Assembly: GCA_964509505.1 (NCBI GenBank)
Contig: CAZDYP010000061.1
Location: 1-25,814, forward strand
Source: CAZDYP01 sp964509505
GTDB lineage: Bacteria; Chloroflexota; Anaerolineae; JACRMK01
Length of the DNA stretch: 25,814 nucleotides
Direction: 5' to 3'
Shown here: piece after piece, positions 1 to 7,979 of the stretch
Position numbering within the stretch: the stretch's first letter is position 1
How the letters are laid out: the number at the start of each line of letters is the position of its first letter
Made by a program: the position numbers and the translations under genes
The notes under the pieces: model-generated
The model's database searches: none
What the model was told of the DNA's origin: nothing
The model's input: the letters and a program-made list of their open reading frames with translations, nothing else

Positions 1-55
1 ACTGACTACTGGCTACTGACTACTGGCTACTGACTACTGGCTACTGACTACTGGC
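1..55. repeat. 14-bp tandem word array, family A (actgactactggct)
   Basis: Four consecutive copies of actgactactggct, the last one incomplete, run from the window edge. The stop codon and last residues (VVSSQ) of the minus-strand histidine kinase lie inside this array, so the array reaches into the coding sequence. The same word returns at 7252-7325 and, in both orientations, at 19591-19776. Any inverted partner arm would lie left of the window. Confidence 0.9.
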
Positions 56-1140
56 AATGTGAACATGATGGTCGTGCCTTTGCCAACTTCGCTGTGCGCG
101 TTGATCTCACCGCCGTGCGCTGTGACGAGGTTCTTCGCAATCGTCAGCCCCAAGCCAGAACCGCGCGAATCGTGCGCCTTGTAGAAGCGATCGAAGATGT
201 GTGGCAAATCGTCAGGTGTGATGCCGTTGCCTGTGTCGCTCACATGCATCACGATTTGCTTGGCAGCGGCGTCGTGCGATGCGTGAATCTCAATCGCGCC
301 GTCGCGCGGCGTGTGTCGCAACGCATTGGCGACGAGGTTGGACAACACCTCGCGGAGGCGCGTTGGATCAACCTCAAGAATCGGCGTCGCACTTGCAACG
401 TCGGCGCGCAAGGTCACGCCTGTCTCGTCAGCCTGTGCGCGAAACGCAACGATAACCTCATGTACCAACACGCCTACATCCGTTGGTTCTTTTTGTAATT
501 TGAGCGCGCCACTCTCAGCCAGCGCCAACGTCCGCAAATCTTCAATCAGGCGCGACAACACGCGCGTCTCATCGAGGATAACCGCGAGATGTGCATCATC
601 GCGTGGATACACGCCGTCGAGCAAGCCTTCGAGATGGCCCTGCATGACGGCGAGCGGCGTGCGTAATTCGTGCGCGACATCTGCCATCAAGTTGCGGCGC
701 AGTTCGTCGTTTTGCTGCAAACGTGCAGTCATCGTGTTGAGTGCGCGCGCGAGGCGGCGCGCGGCGCGGGGGCCGCGTTCACGCACACGCACTGTGTAAT
801 CCCCATCCGCGACCCGCTCGATGGCTTCCATCGCATCGCCCAATGGCATTGCCGCGCGACGCAACACCCATGACATGAACAACAAGCCAACGAAGAAGAT
901 GACGAGCCAACCGCCTAGATTGGGCAAGCCATTACTGGCTGCAGGCAGCAGCCATTGGGTGACCAACGTGAACACGAACCACGCCAACGTCAGCGCAAAA
1001 CCCACGCTGAACACGATGAACAACAGGAAGAAAAACGCCATGCGTCGAAAGAAGCGTTGACGCGCCAAGCGTGTGGGCGGCCATGGCTCGTTGTGGGGCC
1101 ACCAGGGGGGACGTTGGCGAGGAGAGTGGTTGGGGAACAT
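34..1140 (-). CDS. HAMP-domain sensor histidine kinase
   Basis: Membrane sensor kinase of 368 residues that would autophosphorylate and pass phosphate to the response regulator encoded just upstream. Two transmembrane segments are visible (about 35-60 and 77-93) around a very short extracytoplasmic loop of about 16 residues, so a large periplasmic sensor domain is absent. A HAMP linker follows (about 92-145), then the H box DVAHELRTPL with His157, the N box near 266-278, G1 DTGNGI (302-307), an F box near 316 and G2 GSGLGL (327-332). All expected catalytic motifs are intact. The start at 1140 has no clear Shine-Dalgarno sequence. The C-terminal VVSSQ and the TAG stop are encoded by the family A repeat, so the native end was probably slightly different. 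The signal is unknown; the short loop suggests sensing within the membrane or through the neighbouring small membrane protein. Confidence 0.93.
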   Translation of the reverse strand: MFPNHSPRQRPPWWPHNEPWPPTRLARQRFFRRMAFFFLLFIVFSVGFALTLAWFVFTLVTQWLLPAASNGLPNLGGWLVIFFVGLLFMSWVLRRAAMPLGDAMEAIERVADGDYTVRVRERGPRAARRLARALNTMTARLQQNDELRRNLMADVAHELRTPLAVMQGHLEGLLDGVYPRDDAHLAVILDETRVLSRLIEDLRTLALAESGALKLQKEPTDVGVLVHEVIVAFRAQADETGVTLRADVASATPILEVDPTRLREVLSNLVANALRHTPRDGAIEIHASHDAAAKQIVMHVSDTGNGITPDDLPHIFDRFYKAHDSRGSGLGLTIAKNLVTAHGGEINAHSEVGKGTTIMFTLPVVSSQ

Positions 1141-1153
1141 AGGAAAGCATGGT

Positions 1154-1204
1154 GAGCTTGTCGAACCATGCGTCTCCTAATGGGACGCATCCTTCGACAA
1201 GCTC
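1154..1204. repeat. REP-like palindrome between kinase and regulator genes
   Basis: The outer arms gagcttgtcgaa and ttcgacaagctc pair perfectly (12 bp). After a two-base mismatch a further 7 bp pair (atgcgtc with gacgcat), leaving an 8-base loop. The gagcttgtcgaagg core is a widespread intergenic palindromic repeat in environmental bacteria. It lies in the 76-bp gap of the operon and could affect mRNA stability or relative expression of the kinase. Confidence 0.8.
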
Positions 1205-1216
1205 AGGATGCTGATT

Positions 1217-1900
1217 TCATAGCTCGGCAAACTTATAACCCACCCCATACACCGTGAGCAAATAGCGCGGTTCGTGCGGGTTCGGTTCGAGTTTGCGGCG
1301 GATGTTTTTGATGTGCGCGTCAATCGCGCGCTCGTACGATTCAAATGCGACGCCGCGCACGGTATCCAACAATTGCGCGCGGGTGAAGATGCGCCCAGGT
1401 TGTCGCGCAAGCGTCGCCAGCAATTGAAACTCTGTGGGCGTCAGCTCGATGGCGCGATTGCCCACCGTCGCTTTCATGCGCGGCACATCCAAGGTCACAT
1501 CGGCGACGCGAACCATTTCGGCAACAGCAGCCGTCGCGTTCTCTATACGTCGCAACACGACGCGCACGCGCGCGACGAGTTCTTTGGGACTGAATGGTTT
1601 GGTGAGGTAATCGTCTGCGCCGATTTCGAGTCCGACGAGTTTATCGCTCTCCTCGACGCGCGCCGTGAGCATGATAATCGGCACATTGGATTCTTTGCGA
1701 ATGGCGCGCGTCACGTCGAGACCATCGAGTGATGGCAACCCCAAGTCAAGCACGACGAGGTTAGGTTTGTGTGCGCGTGTCTGTGTCAACGCCTCTTTGC
1801 CGTCGCGCGCCGTCACCACCGCAAAGCCCGCGTGCTGCAAATAGTCGCGAGCAATTTGCACAATCTTCGGTTCGTCGTCTACTACGAGAATCGTCTTCAT
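1217..1900 (-). CDS. OmpR/PhoB-family response regulator
   Basis: DNA-binding response regulator of 227 residues, the usual length for the family. The receiver domain (about 1-118) has the acidic pair Asp8/Asp9, phosphoacceptor Asp52, Thr79 and Lys101. A winged-helix DNA-binding domain covers about 130-226 and ends with the typical TVYGVGYKF wing. It is followed by the histidine kinase gene 76 bp downstream on the same strand and preceded by a small membrane protein gene, so the three probably form one operon. The start codon at 1900 is supported by the canonical MKTILVVDDEP opening. No Shine-Dalgarno sequence is evident, and the leader is occupied by a gatgcag-word hairpin. The target genes cannot be inferred. 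Confidence 0.95.
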   Translation of the reverse strand: MKTILVVDDEPKIVQIARDYLQHAGFAVVTARDGKEALTQTRAHKPNLVVLDLGLPSLDGLDVTRAIRKESNVPIIMLTARVEESDKLVGLEIGADDYLTKPFSPKELVARVRVVLRRIENATAAVAEMVRVADVTLDVPRMKATVGNRAIELTPTEFQLLATLARQPGRIFTRAQLLDTVRGVAFESYERAIDAHIKNIRRKLEPNPHEPRYLLTVYGVGYKFAEL

Positions 1901-1911
1901 GTCGTGTCAGG

Positions 1912-2007
1912 CTACAGGATGCAGGATGCAAGATACGCGATGCAGGATGCAGGGGGGCTCATCATGTAGCGTGCATCTTGCAATTTGCATCCTGCATCCT
2001 GCATCTT
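1912..2007. repeat. Inverted word array, family B (gatgcag / ctgcatc)
   Basis: Copies of caggatg and gatgcag fill 1912-1953, and reverse-complement copies (gcatcctgcatcctgcatc) fill 1972-2007, with an 18-base middle. Read on the minus strand the array begins two bases after the TAA stop of the small membrane protein and ends a few bases before the regulator start codon. It can form a long imperfect hairpin in the operon mRNA. Confidence 0.85.
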
Positions 2008-2008
2008 G

Positions 2009-2419
2009 TTACTCCTTCGCAGGCGTCTCTTCGCTCTTGCTCGGTTGTTCACCATGCGCACGACGATGCCATTCCTCAAAGAACGGCGGCGCGCCATGTT
2101 CCCAATGTTTGCCAGGATGCATACCCCAAGCCCAACGGCGGAAGAACAAACCGCGCAACAGGACGAAGAACAGGAGCAAACCAAACAATGGGAACAAACA
2201 TCCCAAGAATCCAAAGCCCCACGGTTGATGCCACCCTCCACCGTAGTAGTAATATGGCGCACTGACGGGCGGCGTAGCGCTTACGGGCGGCGCGACCCAC
2301 CTGCCGCCCTCCGCCAAGCCTTGCATCACGCCGAACTGATACGCTGCCCCGCCTACACCAATGAGCAACGCTACGAACAACACCATCGCAACCATCCCAC
2401 CGAAAACTCTTCCGTTCAT
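2009..2419 (-). CDS. Small His-rich two-helix membrane protein
   Basis: Protein of 136 residues with hydrophobic segments at about 8-30 and 70-92. A Pro/Ser and YYYYGGGWHQPWG linker lies between them, and the C-terminal tail (about 94-136) is rich in His, Trp and charged residues. The start at 2419 is supported by an AAGGAGAT ribosome-binding site six bases upstream. It is the first gene before the response regulator and histidine kinase on the same strand. I do not recognise a named family, although similar small proteins with Gly/Phe-rich second helices often sit beside two-component genes. The clustered His residues could bind metal, and the protein could be an accessory sensor or a regulated target. 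Both ideas are inference. Confidence 0.8.
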   Translation of the reverse strand: MNGRVFGGMVAMVLFVALLIGVGGAAYQFGVMQGLAEGGRWVAPPVSATPPVSAPYYYYGGGWHQPWGFGFLGCLFPLFGLLLFFVLLRGLFFRRWAWGMHPGKHWEHGAPPFFEEWHRRAHGEQPSKSEETPAKE

Positions 2420-2435
2420 CTTATATCTCCTTGTT

Positions 2436-2538
2436 GGTCATTGCGAGCGACAGCGTTGTTGGCGGTGCGAAGCAATCCCCTAAAGATGACTTTCTCCACA
2501 TACGATGTGGAGATTGCTTCGCTTCGCTCGCAATGACC
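2436..2538. repeat. Nested REP-like palindrome upstream of the regulator operon
   Basis: The outer arms ggtcattgcgagcga (2436) and tcgctcgcaatgacc (ending 2538) are inverted copies. Inside them lie gcgaagcaatc (2467-2477) and gattgcttcgc (2512-2522). A perfect 9-bp hairpin, tctccacat with atgtggaga (2493-2513), forms the centre. The cattgcgagcgaagcgaagcaatc core is a common dispersed element in unrelated bacterial genomes. It occupies the divergent gap between the small membrane protein and the GH116 gene. Confidence 0.85.
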
Positions 2539-2643
2539 TCTGTGATTGATTATTCTGAACGGCAGTATCACGCAAGATTGTGAAGCGATTATGAAGATGG
2601 CGCGGAAGAGTTGTGGAACTATAACACAATTCTTCATCGGCGT

Positions 2644-2649
2644 TATAAT
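2644..2649 (+). promoter_or_regulatory. -10 element of the GH116 gene
   Basis: A perfect TATAAT lies here, with no convincing -35 hexamer at 16-18 bp. Transcription would start near 2655-2657. That gives either a leaderless message from ATG 2658 or a leader of about 30 bases to ATG 2685, which has a GAGGT site five bases upstream. Confidence 0.55.
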
Positions 2650-2684
2650 GTGCGCGCATGGCATCCCATCTTTTGAGGTCTCTC

Positions 2685-5309
2685 ATGTCCCCTACCCGTT
2701 CACGCAAAATATATAGCGGCGAAGCGTTGCGCGCTGTTGCGATGCCGCTTGGCGGTCTCGGCACAGGCAGCATCGCATTGTGTGGTGATGGTTCGTTGCG
2801 CCAATGGCAGATTCACAATCAGGTCAATCACCTCGCATGTGTGCCGCATTCGTTCTTTGCGATCTGGGCGCGGCGCGTGCGTCCATCCAACGAACCTGTC
2901 GCGCGTGTCTTGCAATCCAGTGCGTTGTACGATACGCAAGGCATCACGCCGCCGCCGACTGCCAACGATCACCTCGTGCCGCCCACGCATCGCTCGTTGC
3001 TCAAGCAGTTGCGCGGCGTCGAGCGCACCGAATTCATCGGCGAGTATCCCATCGCCGAGCTGCATTATCATGACGCCGACTTGCCATTGCAAATCACGCT
3101 CGAAGCGTTCAACCCCTTCATCCCATTGAACGCCAAAGATTCTGGCTTGCCTTGCCTCATCTTCAACTTCACCGTCACGAATCCCAATCCACACGACATG
3201 CTCGCATCACTGGCGGTGACGTTGCAGAACGCGGTGGGCTGGGACGGCCTCACGCCCATCTTCGATACGAAGTGTTCGGTCTATGGCGGCAACAGCAACA
3301 TGCTCGCGCGCGTGGGCGACTTGACGGTGATTCATAAGCACACGACACGCCTGCCTGAAGACGATGATGCGTATGGCACGATGGCGCTCGCAACACTTGC
3401 GCCTGATGCGACCTATCTCACGCAATGGAATGACGTGCGCGTGTTCTGGGATGACTTCAGCACCGATGGACGATTGAGCAATCTTGCCGACAGCACGCCG
3501 AGCGTGATGGGACGCACGTGGAATGGCGCACTCGCCACGCCATTCACGCTCGCGGCAGGCGAGTCGCACGCGGTCACATTCATCGTTGCGTGGCACTTCC
3601 CAAATCGTTATGTGAATTGGACGCAAAATCGTTTCTTCGGTCTCGCCGACACGCGCAGCAAGTTTTGGTTGGGCAACCAATACAACCAATGGTTTCGTTC
3701 TGCATTGGATGTCACGACCTACGCGCAAGCGAACCTCGCACGCTTGACACACGAAACGCAACTCGCGCGCGACACATTTTACGACACGACGTTGCCACAC
3801 GCGCTGATTGATACGGTCACGTCGCAAATGAGCATCATGCGCACGCCTGCGTGTTTCTGGACAGAAGATGGACGCTTCTATGGCTTTGAGGGTTGCAACG
3901 GCGCATCCACCGCCGATCACACCGAGCCTTATGGCGGCTGCTGTCCGTTGAACTGCACGCACGTTTGGAATTACGAGATGGCGCTCGCGCGTTTGTTTCC
4001 TGCGTTGGAGCGCACGATGCGCGAAACCGAGTGGGACGCGCAACAACATCCATCGGGCTATTTGCCGCATCGCGTGTTGTTGCCGCTCTACTTGCCGCGT
4101 GTGTGGGATCGCAAACTGGAAGGTCCCGCCAACCCCGCGCTCGACGGCTTGCTCGGCGCGATTCTCAAAACATATCGGGAGTATCGCGCGTGCGGCGACC
4201 GCACATGGCTGCGGCGTTTGTGGTCGTCGGTCAAGCAAGCGTTTCATTACATCTGGACGACGCACGACCCAGAGCATACGGGCATCATTCTCGGCGAGCA
4301 GCCTAACACGTATGACATTTCGATTTACGGCGCGAACACCTTCATCGGCACGTTGTATCTCGCGGCGCTGCATGCGTCGGCGTTGATGGCGGGATGGGTC
4401 GAGGATGATGCGTTTGGCTCTGACTGCCATGAAACGTATCAGCGTGGGCGCGTCGCGTTGGAACGCTTGTGGAACGGCGAGTATTACATTCAAGAAGTTG
4501 ATCTCGAAAAATACGCCGAGCAAAATTGGGCAACGGGTTGTCACGCCGATCAGTTGTTGGGGCAATGGTGGGCGCACAACTTGGGGTTAGGGCATGTCTT
4601 ACCCACGGCGCACATCCGCGCCGCTGCGCAGTCCATCTTCAAATACAACTTCCGTGAAAATTTCCATGGGCATCAGCAGAAGCCGCGTGTCTTCGTGACC
4701 GACGACGATCAAGGCTTATTAATCTGCACGTGGCCCCGCGACGGACGCCCTGCTGTGCCAACGCTCTATTCCGATGAAGTGTGGACGGGCATCGAGTATG
4801 CAGTCGCAGGGTTGTTGCTCTATGAAGGCATCACGGAGCCTGCAGTGAAAATGGTGGAGGCGACTCGCGCGCGTTACGATGGGCGCAAGCAAAATCCGTG
4901 GAACGATATCGAATGCGGCGACCATTACGTGCGCGCCATGTCGTCGTGGTCATTGCTCGAAGCGGCGTCGGGGTTTCGTTACGATGCAGGCGTGGGTGAG
5001 CTCGCTTTTGCGCCGCGTCTTACACCCGACGATTATCGCGCGCCTTTCGTGACGCGCGATGGGTGGGGGACATTCACGCAACAGGTCAGCGATGGCGCAC
5101 AAACCGCGACGCTCACGCTGGCGTATGGCGCGTTGCAACTGCATCGCTTCTGTCTGCGCAGCGCGCACGCCACGCCAACCGTTGCCGTGAAAGTAGATGG
5201 GCTTATGGTCAATACAATGAGCGTGGTGGACGACGGCGAAGTTGTTATTACGCTGCTGCCTGTGACAACGCTGCAAGCAGGACAATTGTTAGAGGTCACA
5301 TTGAGATGA
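2685..5309 (+). CDS. GH116 beta-glucosidase/glucosylceramidase-type glycosidase
   Basis: Large cytoplasmic glycoside hydrolase of 874 residues, related to non-lysosomal glucosylceramidase GBA2 and bacterial GH116 beta-glucosidases. It should remove beta-linked glucose or xylose from oligosaccharides or glycolipids. The N-terminal beta-sandwich shows the typical GGLGTGSIALCGDG opening. The catalytic (alpha/alpha)6 domain carries NCTHVWNYE (423-431) and CHADQLLGQW, whose Asp622 matches the family acid/base. Glu479 in KLEGPANPALDG lies 143 residues earlier, close to the usual spacing, and is my candidate nucleophile (inferred). No signal peptide is seen. I prefer ATG 2685 because GAGGT lies five bases upstream. 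ATG 2658 (883 residues) would be used if the mRNA is leaderless. The gene stands first in a plus-strand series. A CTCTGCG-type palindrome begins directly after the stop. Confidence 0.88.
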   Translation: MSPTRSRKIYSGEALRAVAMPLGGLGTGSIALCGDGSLRQWQIHNQVNHLACVPHSFFAIWARRVRPSNEPVARVLQSSALYDTQGITPPPTANDHLVPPTHRSLLKQLRGVERTEFIGEYPIAELHYHDADLPLQITLEAFNPFIPLNAKDSGLPCLIFNFTVTNPNPHDMLASLAVTLQNAVGWDGLTPIFDTKCSVYGGNSNMLARVGDLTVIHKHTTRLPEDDDAYGTMALATLAPDATYLTQWNDVRVFWDDFSTDGRLSNLADSTPSVMGRTWNGALATPFTLAAGESHAVTFIVAWHFPNRYVNWTQNRFFGLADTRSKFWLGNQYNQWFRSALDVTTYAQANLARLTHETQLARDTFYDTTLPHALIDTVTSQMSIMRTPACFWTEDGRFYGFEGCNGASTADHTEPYGGCCPLNCTHVWNYEMALARLFPALERTMRETEWDAQQHPSGYLPHRVLLPLYLPRVWDRKLEGPANPALDGLLGAILKTYREYRACGDRTWLRRLWSSVKQAFHYIWTTHDPEHTGIILGEQPNTYDISIYGANTFIGTLYLAALHASALMAGWVEDDAFGSDCHETYQRGRVALERLWNGEYYIQEVDLEKYAEQNWATGCHADQLLGQWWAHNLGLGHVLPTAHIRAAAQSIFKYNFRENFHGHQQKPRVFVTDDDQGLLICTWPRDGRPAVPTLYSDEVWTGIEYAVAGLLLYEGITEPAVKMVEATRARYDGRKQNPWNDIECGDHYVRAMSSWSLLEAASGFRYDAGVGELAFAPRLTPDDYRAPFVTRDGWGTFTQQVSDGAQTATLTLAYGALQLHRFCLRSAHATPTVAVKVDGLMVNTMSVVDDGEVVITLLPVTTLQAGQLLEVTLR

Positions 5310-5365
5310 CCGCAGAGGCGCAGAGAAAAATTTTGAGAACCACTGCGTCTCTGCGACTCTGCAGT
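5309..5365. repeat. Palindromic element after the GH116 stop codon
   Basis: The arm accgcagaggcgcagag (5309-5325) pairs with ctctgcgactctgcagt (5349-5365) at 15 of 17 positions across a 23-base loop. It starts at the last base of the TGA stop, so it follows the same stop-adjacent placement as the word arrays. It could act as a weak terminator or mRNA-stabilising hairpin. Confidence 0.75.
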
Positions 5366-5414
5366 GAAAATCCCAAACGATGATGACCTTTTCTGTCTCT
5401 GAACTCGGCCTCAC

Positions 5415-6398
5415 ATGAACGACCTTGTCATCGTCTGGCGCATCAACGAGCATTGCAACCTCACCTGCCCTTTCTGCGAATATCGTCGCACGCTCGCACG
5501 GTCCCGCAGCGCCGCAAATCCTGATGAGGTGTTGGCGTTTGGTGTACTGTTGCGCGACTATCAGGCGCAAACGCAGCGCCGCATGCTGGTTAGTTGGTTG
5601 GGCGGCGAGCCGACGGTGTGGCCGCCGCTCATGGACATTGCAGCGACATTCAAGCATGAGTATGGGTTGCGGCTCAGCCTCACGACGAATGGCGCACGCC
5701 TCGACTCGGACGCATGGCTCGACCACATCATCACCACCTACGATCAACTCACCCTCAGCATAGACGGGCTGGGCGCGCGACACGACGAGTACCGTCTGCA
5801 AGCAGGGTTGTTCGAGCGTCTGCATTGCATCATCACGCAGCTATGTCGTCGCAAAACGCAAACCGGCAGCGCCTTGTTGTTGCGCGTCAACACGATTTTG
5901 ATGCGCGATAACCTCACAGAGTTTCCACGTTTGTGCGAGACGTTGGCGGAGTGGGGTGTGAACGAAGTCACATTCAACGCGCTTGGCAGCGAATCATGTG
6001 ACGCGTTCCATCAGCAACACCACCTGTTGCCTTCGCACATCGCATGGTTACAAACGCAATTGCCGACCTTGCGCGAGCGTATGGCGCAACATGGCTTGCG
6101 GGTACTCGGCAGCACAACCTATCTTGACCGGTTGAAGCGCACCGCGCAAAATCTCGCCATCCCCATCGCCGATTGTCACGCAGGACAACGCTTCTGGTTC
6201 ATTGACGAGCGTGGATTCCTTGCGCCATGCAGCTTCACCGCCAATGGGTACGGCATCGCTTTGTCAGAGTTACACACAGTGGAGGAACTACAACAAGCGC
6301 CTATGCACTTTGCGGCGCGCAAACGACACACGATGCTTGCGCCCTGCCATGACTGCATGAGTACGCAGGTGTTTGGGAAGTTTGAGTTGGGAGTTTGA
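5415..6398 (+). CDS. Radical SAM protein with C-terminal Cys cluster
   Basis: Enzyme of 327 residues that binds a 4Fe-4S cluster through CNLTCPFC (Cys14, Cys18, Cys21) and uses S-adenosylmethionine radically. WLGGEP (61-66) is the glycine-rich SAM-binding motif and LTTNGA (89-94) follows the usual TIM-barrel pattern. The C-terminal part has Cys254, Cys272, Cys311 and Cys314, an arrangement like a SPASM/twitch auxiliary-cluster domain, so it may modify a peptide or protein. No obvious small precursor peptide gene lies beside it. The start at 5415 has no clear Shine-Dalgarno sequence. The last residues (FGKFELGV) and the stop are written in the gtttggga-word repeat, so the tail is probably repeat-derived. 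The substrate is unknown. Confidence 0.85.
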   Translation: MNDLVIVWRINEHCNLTCPFCEYRRTLARSRSAANPDEVLAFGVLLRDYQAQTQRRMLVSWLGGEPTVWPPLMDIAATFKHEYGLRLSLTTNGARLDSDAWLDHIITTYDQLTLSIDGLGARHDEYRLQAGLFERLHCIITQLCRRKTQTGSALLLRVNTILMRDNLTEFPRLCETLAEWGVNEVTFNALGSESCDAFHQQHHLLPSHIAWLQTQLPTLRERMAQHGLRVLGSTTYLDRLKRTAQNLAIPIADCHAGQRFWFIDERGFLAPCSFTANGYGIALSELHTVEELQQAPMHFAARKRHTMLAPCHDCMSTQVFGKFELGV

Positions 6399-6430
6399 GT
6401 TAGAGGTTGGGGCTTGGAAGTTTGAAGTTT
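6371..6430. repeat. One-armed word array, family F (gtttgag/ttggga)
   Basis: Degenerate copies of ggaagtttgagttgg run through 6371-6430 and overlap the end and stop codon of the radical SAM gene. No reverse-complement arm follows, unlike most other arrays here. Confidence 0.7.
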
Positions 6431-6479
6431 CTGTGACCGCTATCCGTTCGCGCAAGCGTTGCGCTCTTGCGCGGGATAG

Positions 6480-6502
6480 AGGCGGGAGTGCAACTCCCGC
6501 CT
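6480..6502. repeat. Short perfect hairpin upstream of pdxH
   Basis: aggcgggagt and actcccgcct form a perfect 10-bp stem around a three-base loop. A second, weaker GC-rich hairpin (cgcgcaag with cttgcgcg) precedes it at about 6450-6476. No T-run follows, so this is more likely a dispersed REP-type repeat than an intrinsic terminator. Confidence 0.75.
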
Positions 6503-6558
6503 CATCAGCGAAAAAGTGTTATGCCTTCGCGCTTTCTTGGTGTCTTGGTGTTAGAAAG

Positions 6559-7203
6559 ATGGATACCCTCACAATCCAAAAACTGCGTGACCAATACATG
6601 CAACAAGGTTTCAGTCTCGGCAACGCCGACGCGAGCCCATTCACACAATTTCAACGCTGGTTCGACGACGCGCGCAACGCCGAGTTGTATCAACCACACG
6701 TAATGACGCTGGCGACGGCAACCGCAGACGGTCAACCATCCGCGCGGCTTATCGCTTTGCGCGGTCACAACGAGCGCGGCTTCGTCTTTTATACTGACCA
6801 ACGCAGTCGCAAAGCAGATGAGCTCGCACACAATCCACGTGCGGCGCTGGTGTTCGATTGGAGTGAGCTGGCGCGACAAGTGCGCGTCGAAGGATATGTA
6901 GAGCGCGTGTCCGATGTGGAAGCCGATGCGTTCTTTCCGCAGTTGCGTTGGGGCAGTCGCTTGAGCGTGTGGGCGTCGCACCAAAGTGAACCGATGGAGG
7001 AACGCGCGACGTTAGAGCAACGCCTGCTCTCACTCATTGTGCAATATGAGCAGCGCGACGTTCCTCGCCCTGCCCATTGGATTGGCTATCGCGTGCGCCC
7101 CGTCATGTTCGAGTTTTGGCAAGGACGCGATGATTTTTTGCACGACCGTGTGCGCTATCGGTTCATCAATCACACATGGCAGCTCGATTTATTGTCGCCT
7201 TGA
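6559..7203 (+). CDS. pdxH: Pyridoxamine/pyridoxine 5'-phosphate oxidase
   Basis: FMN-dependent oxidase of 214 residues that converts pyridoxine or pyridoxamine 5'-phosphate to pyridoxal 5'-phosphate with oxygen, the last step of vitamin B6 supply. The length matches the family. Visible motifs are SARLIALRG (61-69), FYTDQRSRKADEL (77-89, FMN phosphate region), QVRVEGYVERV (107-117), SVWASHQS (136-143) and the C-terminal EFWQGRDDFLHDR (185-197), which includes the conserved W and R of the substrate pocket. I chose ATG 6559. The frame stays open back to 6373, but the extra sequence is hairpin repeat and low complexity, and MDTLTIQKLRDQY is a normal PdxH opening. The gene appears self-contained, and other B6 genes are not in view. 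Confidence 0.95.
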   Translation: MDTLTIQKLRDQYMQQGFSLGNADASPFTQFQRWFDDARNAELYQPHVMTLATATADGQPSARLIALRGHNERGFVFYTDQRSRKADELAHNPRAALVFDWSELARQVRVEGYVERVSDVEADAFFPQLRWGSRLSVWASHQSEPMEERATLEQRLLSLIVQYEQRDVPRPAHWIGYRVRPVMFEFWQGRDDFLHDRVRYRFINHTWQLDLLSP

Positions 7204-7204
7204 A

Positions 7205-7325
7205 GTCGAAAGTTAAAGATTAAAGATTGAAGACCGTGATTCAAACCTGTCACTGACTACTGTTTACTGACTACTGTTTACTGACTACTGTTTACTGACT
7301 ACTGTTTACTGACTACTGGCTACAG
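7205..7325. repeat. Mixed word repeats including family A array after pdxH
   Basis: Immediately after the pdxH TGA comes a gaaagttaaagattaaag-type stretch (7205-7232). Five tandem 14-bp units follow (7252-7321), four of actgactactgttt and one of actgactactggct. All copies face the same way. The array fills most of the 132-bp gap before the next gene, whose start codon lacks a Shine-Dalgarno sequence. Confidence 0.9.
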
Positions 7326-7335
7326 CTTACTTCCC

Positions 7336-7923
7336 ATGCAAACCGAAGGTCCCTCTCTCGCAACCCTCATGCGTCATCTGGCGGAATGTCCCGCTGACTT
7401 TCTCGCAGAGCCACGCATTGGCGCAAGTGGCGTCGTCTATGTGGACGCTGTGGTGTCCGATTTGTTGCGACTCTTAGGCAGCGAGCCATTGGACGCGACG
7501 CGTGCAAAAGTTTTTCGGAATGTTGATGCGCGCCAGCAGCGCAATCAATTACAGCTCACGCTCATCGGCTGCTGGCTGTTCCATGAAACATGGTTTCGTC
7601 AAGCTTCACCCGCTGCGCAACTCATCTATCGTTTTTTGACGGAAGACGTCCGCGAACTTGCTCGTGCGACGCCCGCACAAAAATATATCGCCGACGCGGA
7701 ACGGCGTGAGGAGTTTATTCGATGCGGGTTGCAAGCGTTGGGGTTGCGTCCGGCGGGCGAGACGTTGGCACAAGCGCAAGACCGTCTCACGACGCTTAAC
7801 AGCAACGAGCGCATGCGTGTCTTGCGCGCCGCCCACGCCGCCGAAGAACGCGCCCGCGCCATTCGTGAGGCGATGCGCCGCAAGGCGGCAGAAGAAGCGA
7901 ATGCGAAAGCCATGCGAGAATAG
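7336..7923 (+). CDS. Hypothetical protein with charged C-terminal helix
   Basis: I do not recognise a family for this 195-residue protein. The first two thirds look globular and mostly alpha-helical, with a leucine-rich N-terminus (LATLMRHLAECPADFL), a DAVVSDLLRLLG helix and a YRFLTEDVRELA segment. Residues from about 150 form a long alanine/arginine/glutamate-rich helix, likely a coiled coil. There is no signal peptide or membrane segment. The TAG stop coincides with the first arm of a perfect 17-bp inverted repeat. The gene is followed at 57 bp by the PaaK-like gene on the same strand, so they may be co-transcribed, though any functional link is speculative. Confidence 0.75.
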   Translation: MQTEGPSLATLMRHLAECPADFLAEPRIGASGVVYVDAVVSDLLRLLGSEPLDATRAKVFRNVDARQQRNQLQLTLIGCWLFHETWFRQASPAAQLIYRFLTEDVRELARATPAQKYIADAERREEFIRCGLQALGLRPAGETLAQAQDRLTTLNSNERMRVLRAAHAAEERARAIREAMRRKAAEEANAKAMRE

Positions 7924-7971
7924 TTCCAGTTCCAGTTCATGTTGTTTGAACTCGGAACTGGAACTGGAACT
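7922..7971. repeat. Perfect 17-bp inverted word repeat, family E (agttcc)
   Basis: agttccagttccagttc (7922-7938) and its exact reverse complement (7955-7971) enclose a 16-base loop. The left arm begins inside the stop codon of the 195-residue protein, and the right arm ends eight bases before the next ATG. A hairpin here would mask the start region of the downstream gene. Confidence 0.92.
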
Positions 7972-7979
7972 CATTGCTT

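Noticed and set aside
3207..4577. Long minus-strand open frame of 456 codons opposite the GH116 gene
   Set aside because: It lies wholly within a well-supported glycosidase gene and its product has no recognisable domain and an Arg-rich composition typical of antisense shadows in GC-rich genes.
6373..6558. Upstream extension of the pdxH frame
   Set aside because: The added sequence reads through word repeats and the 6480-6502 hairpin and overlaps the radical SAM gene. The family start is at 6559.
7252..7325. Possible CRISPR array
   Set aside because: The units are 14 bp in direct tandem with no unique spacers, and no cas gene is near. The same applies to the other word arrays.
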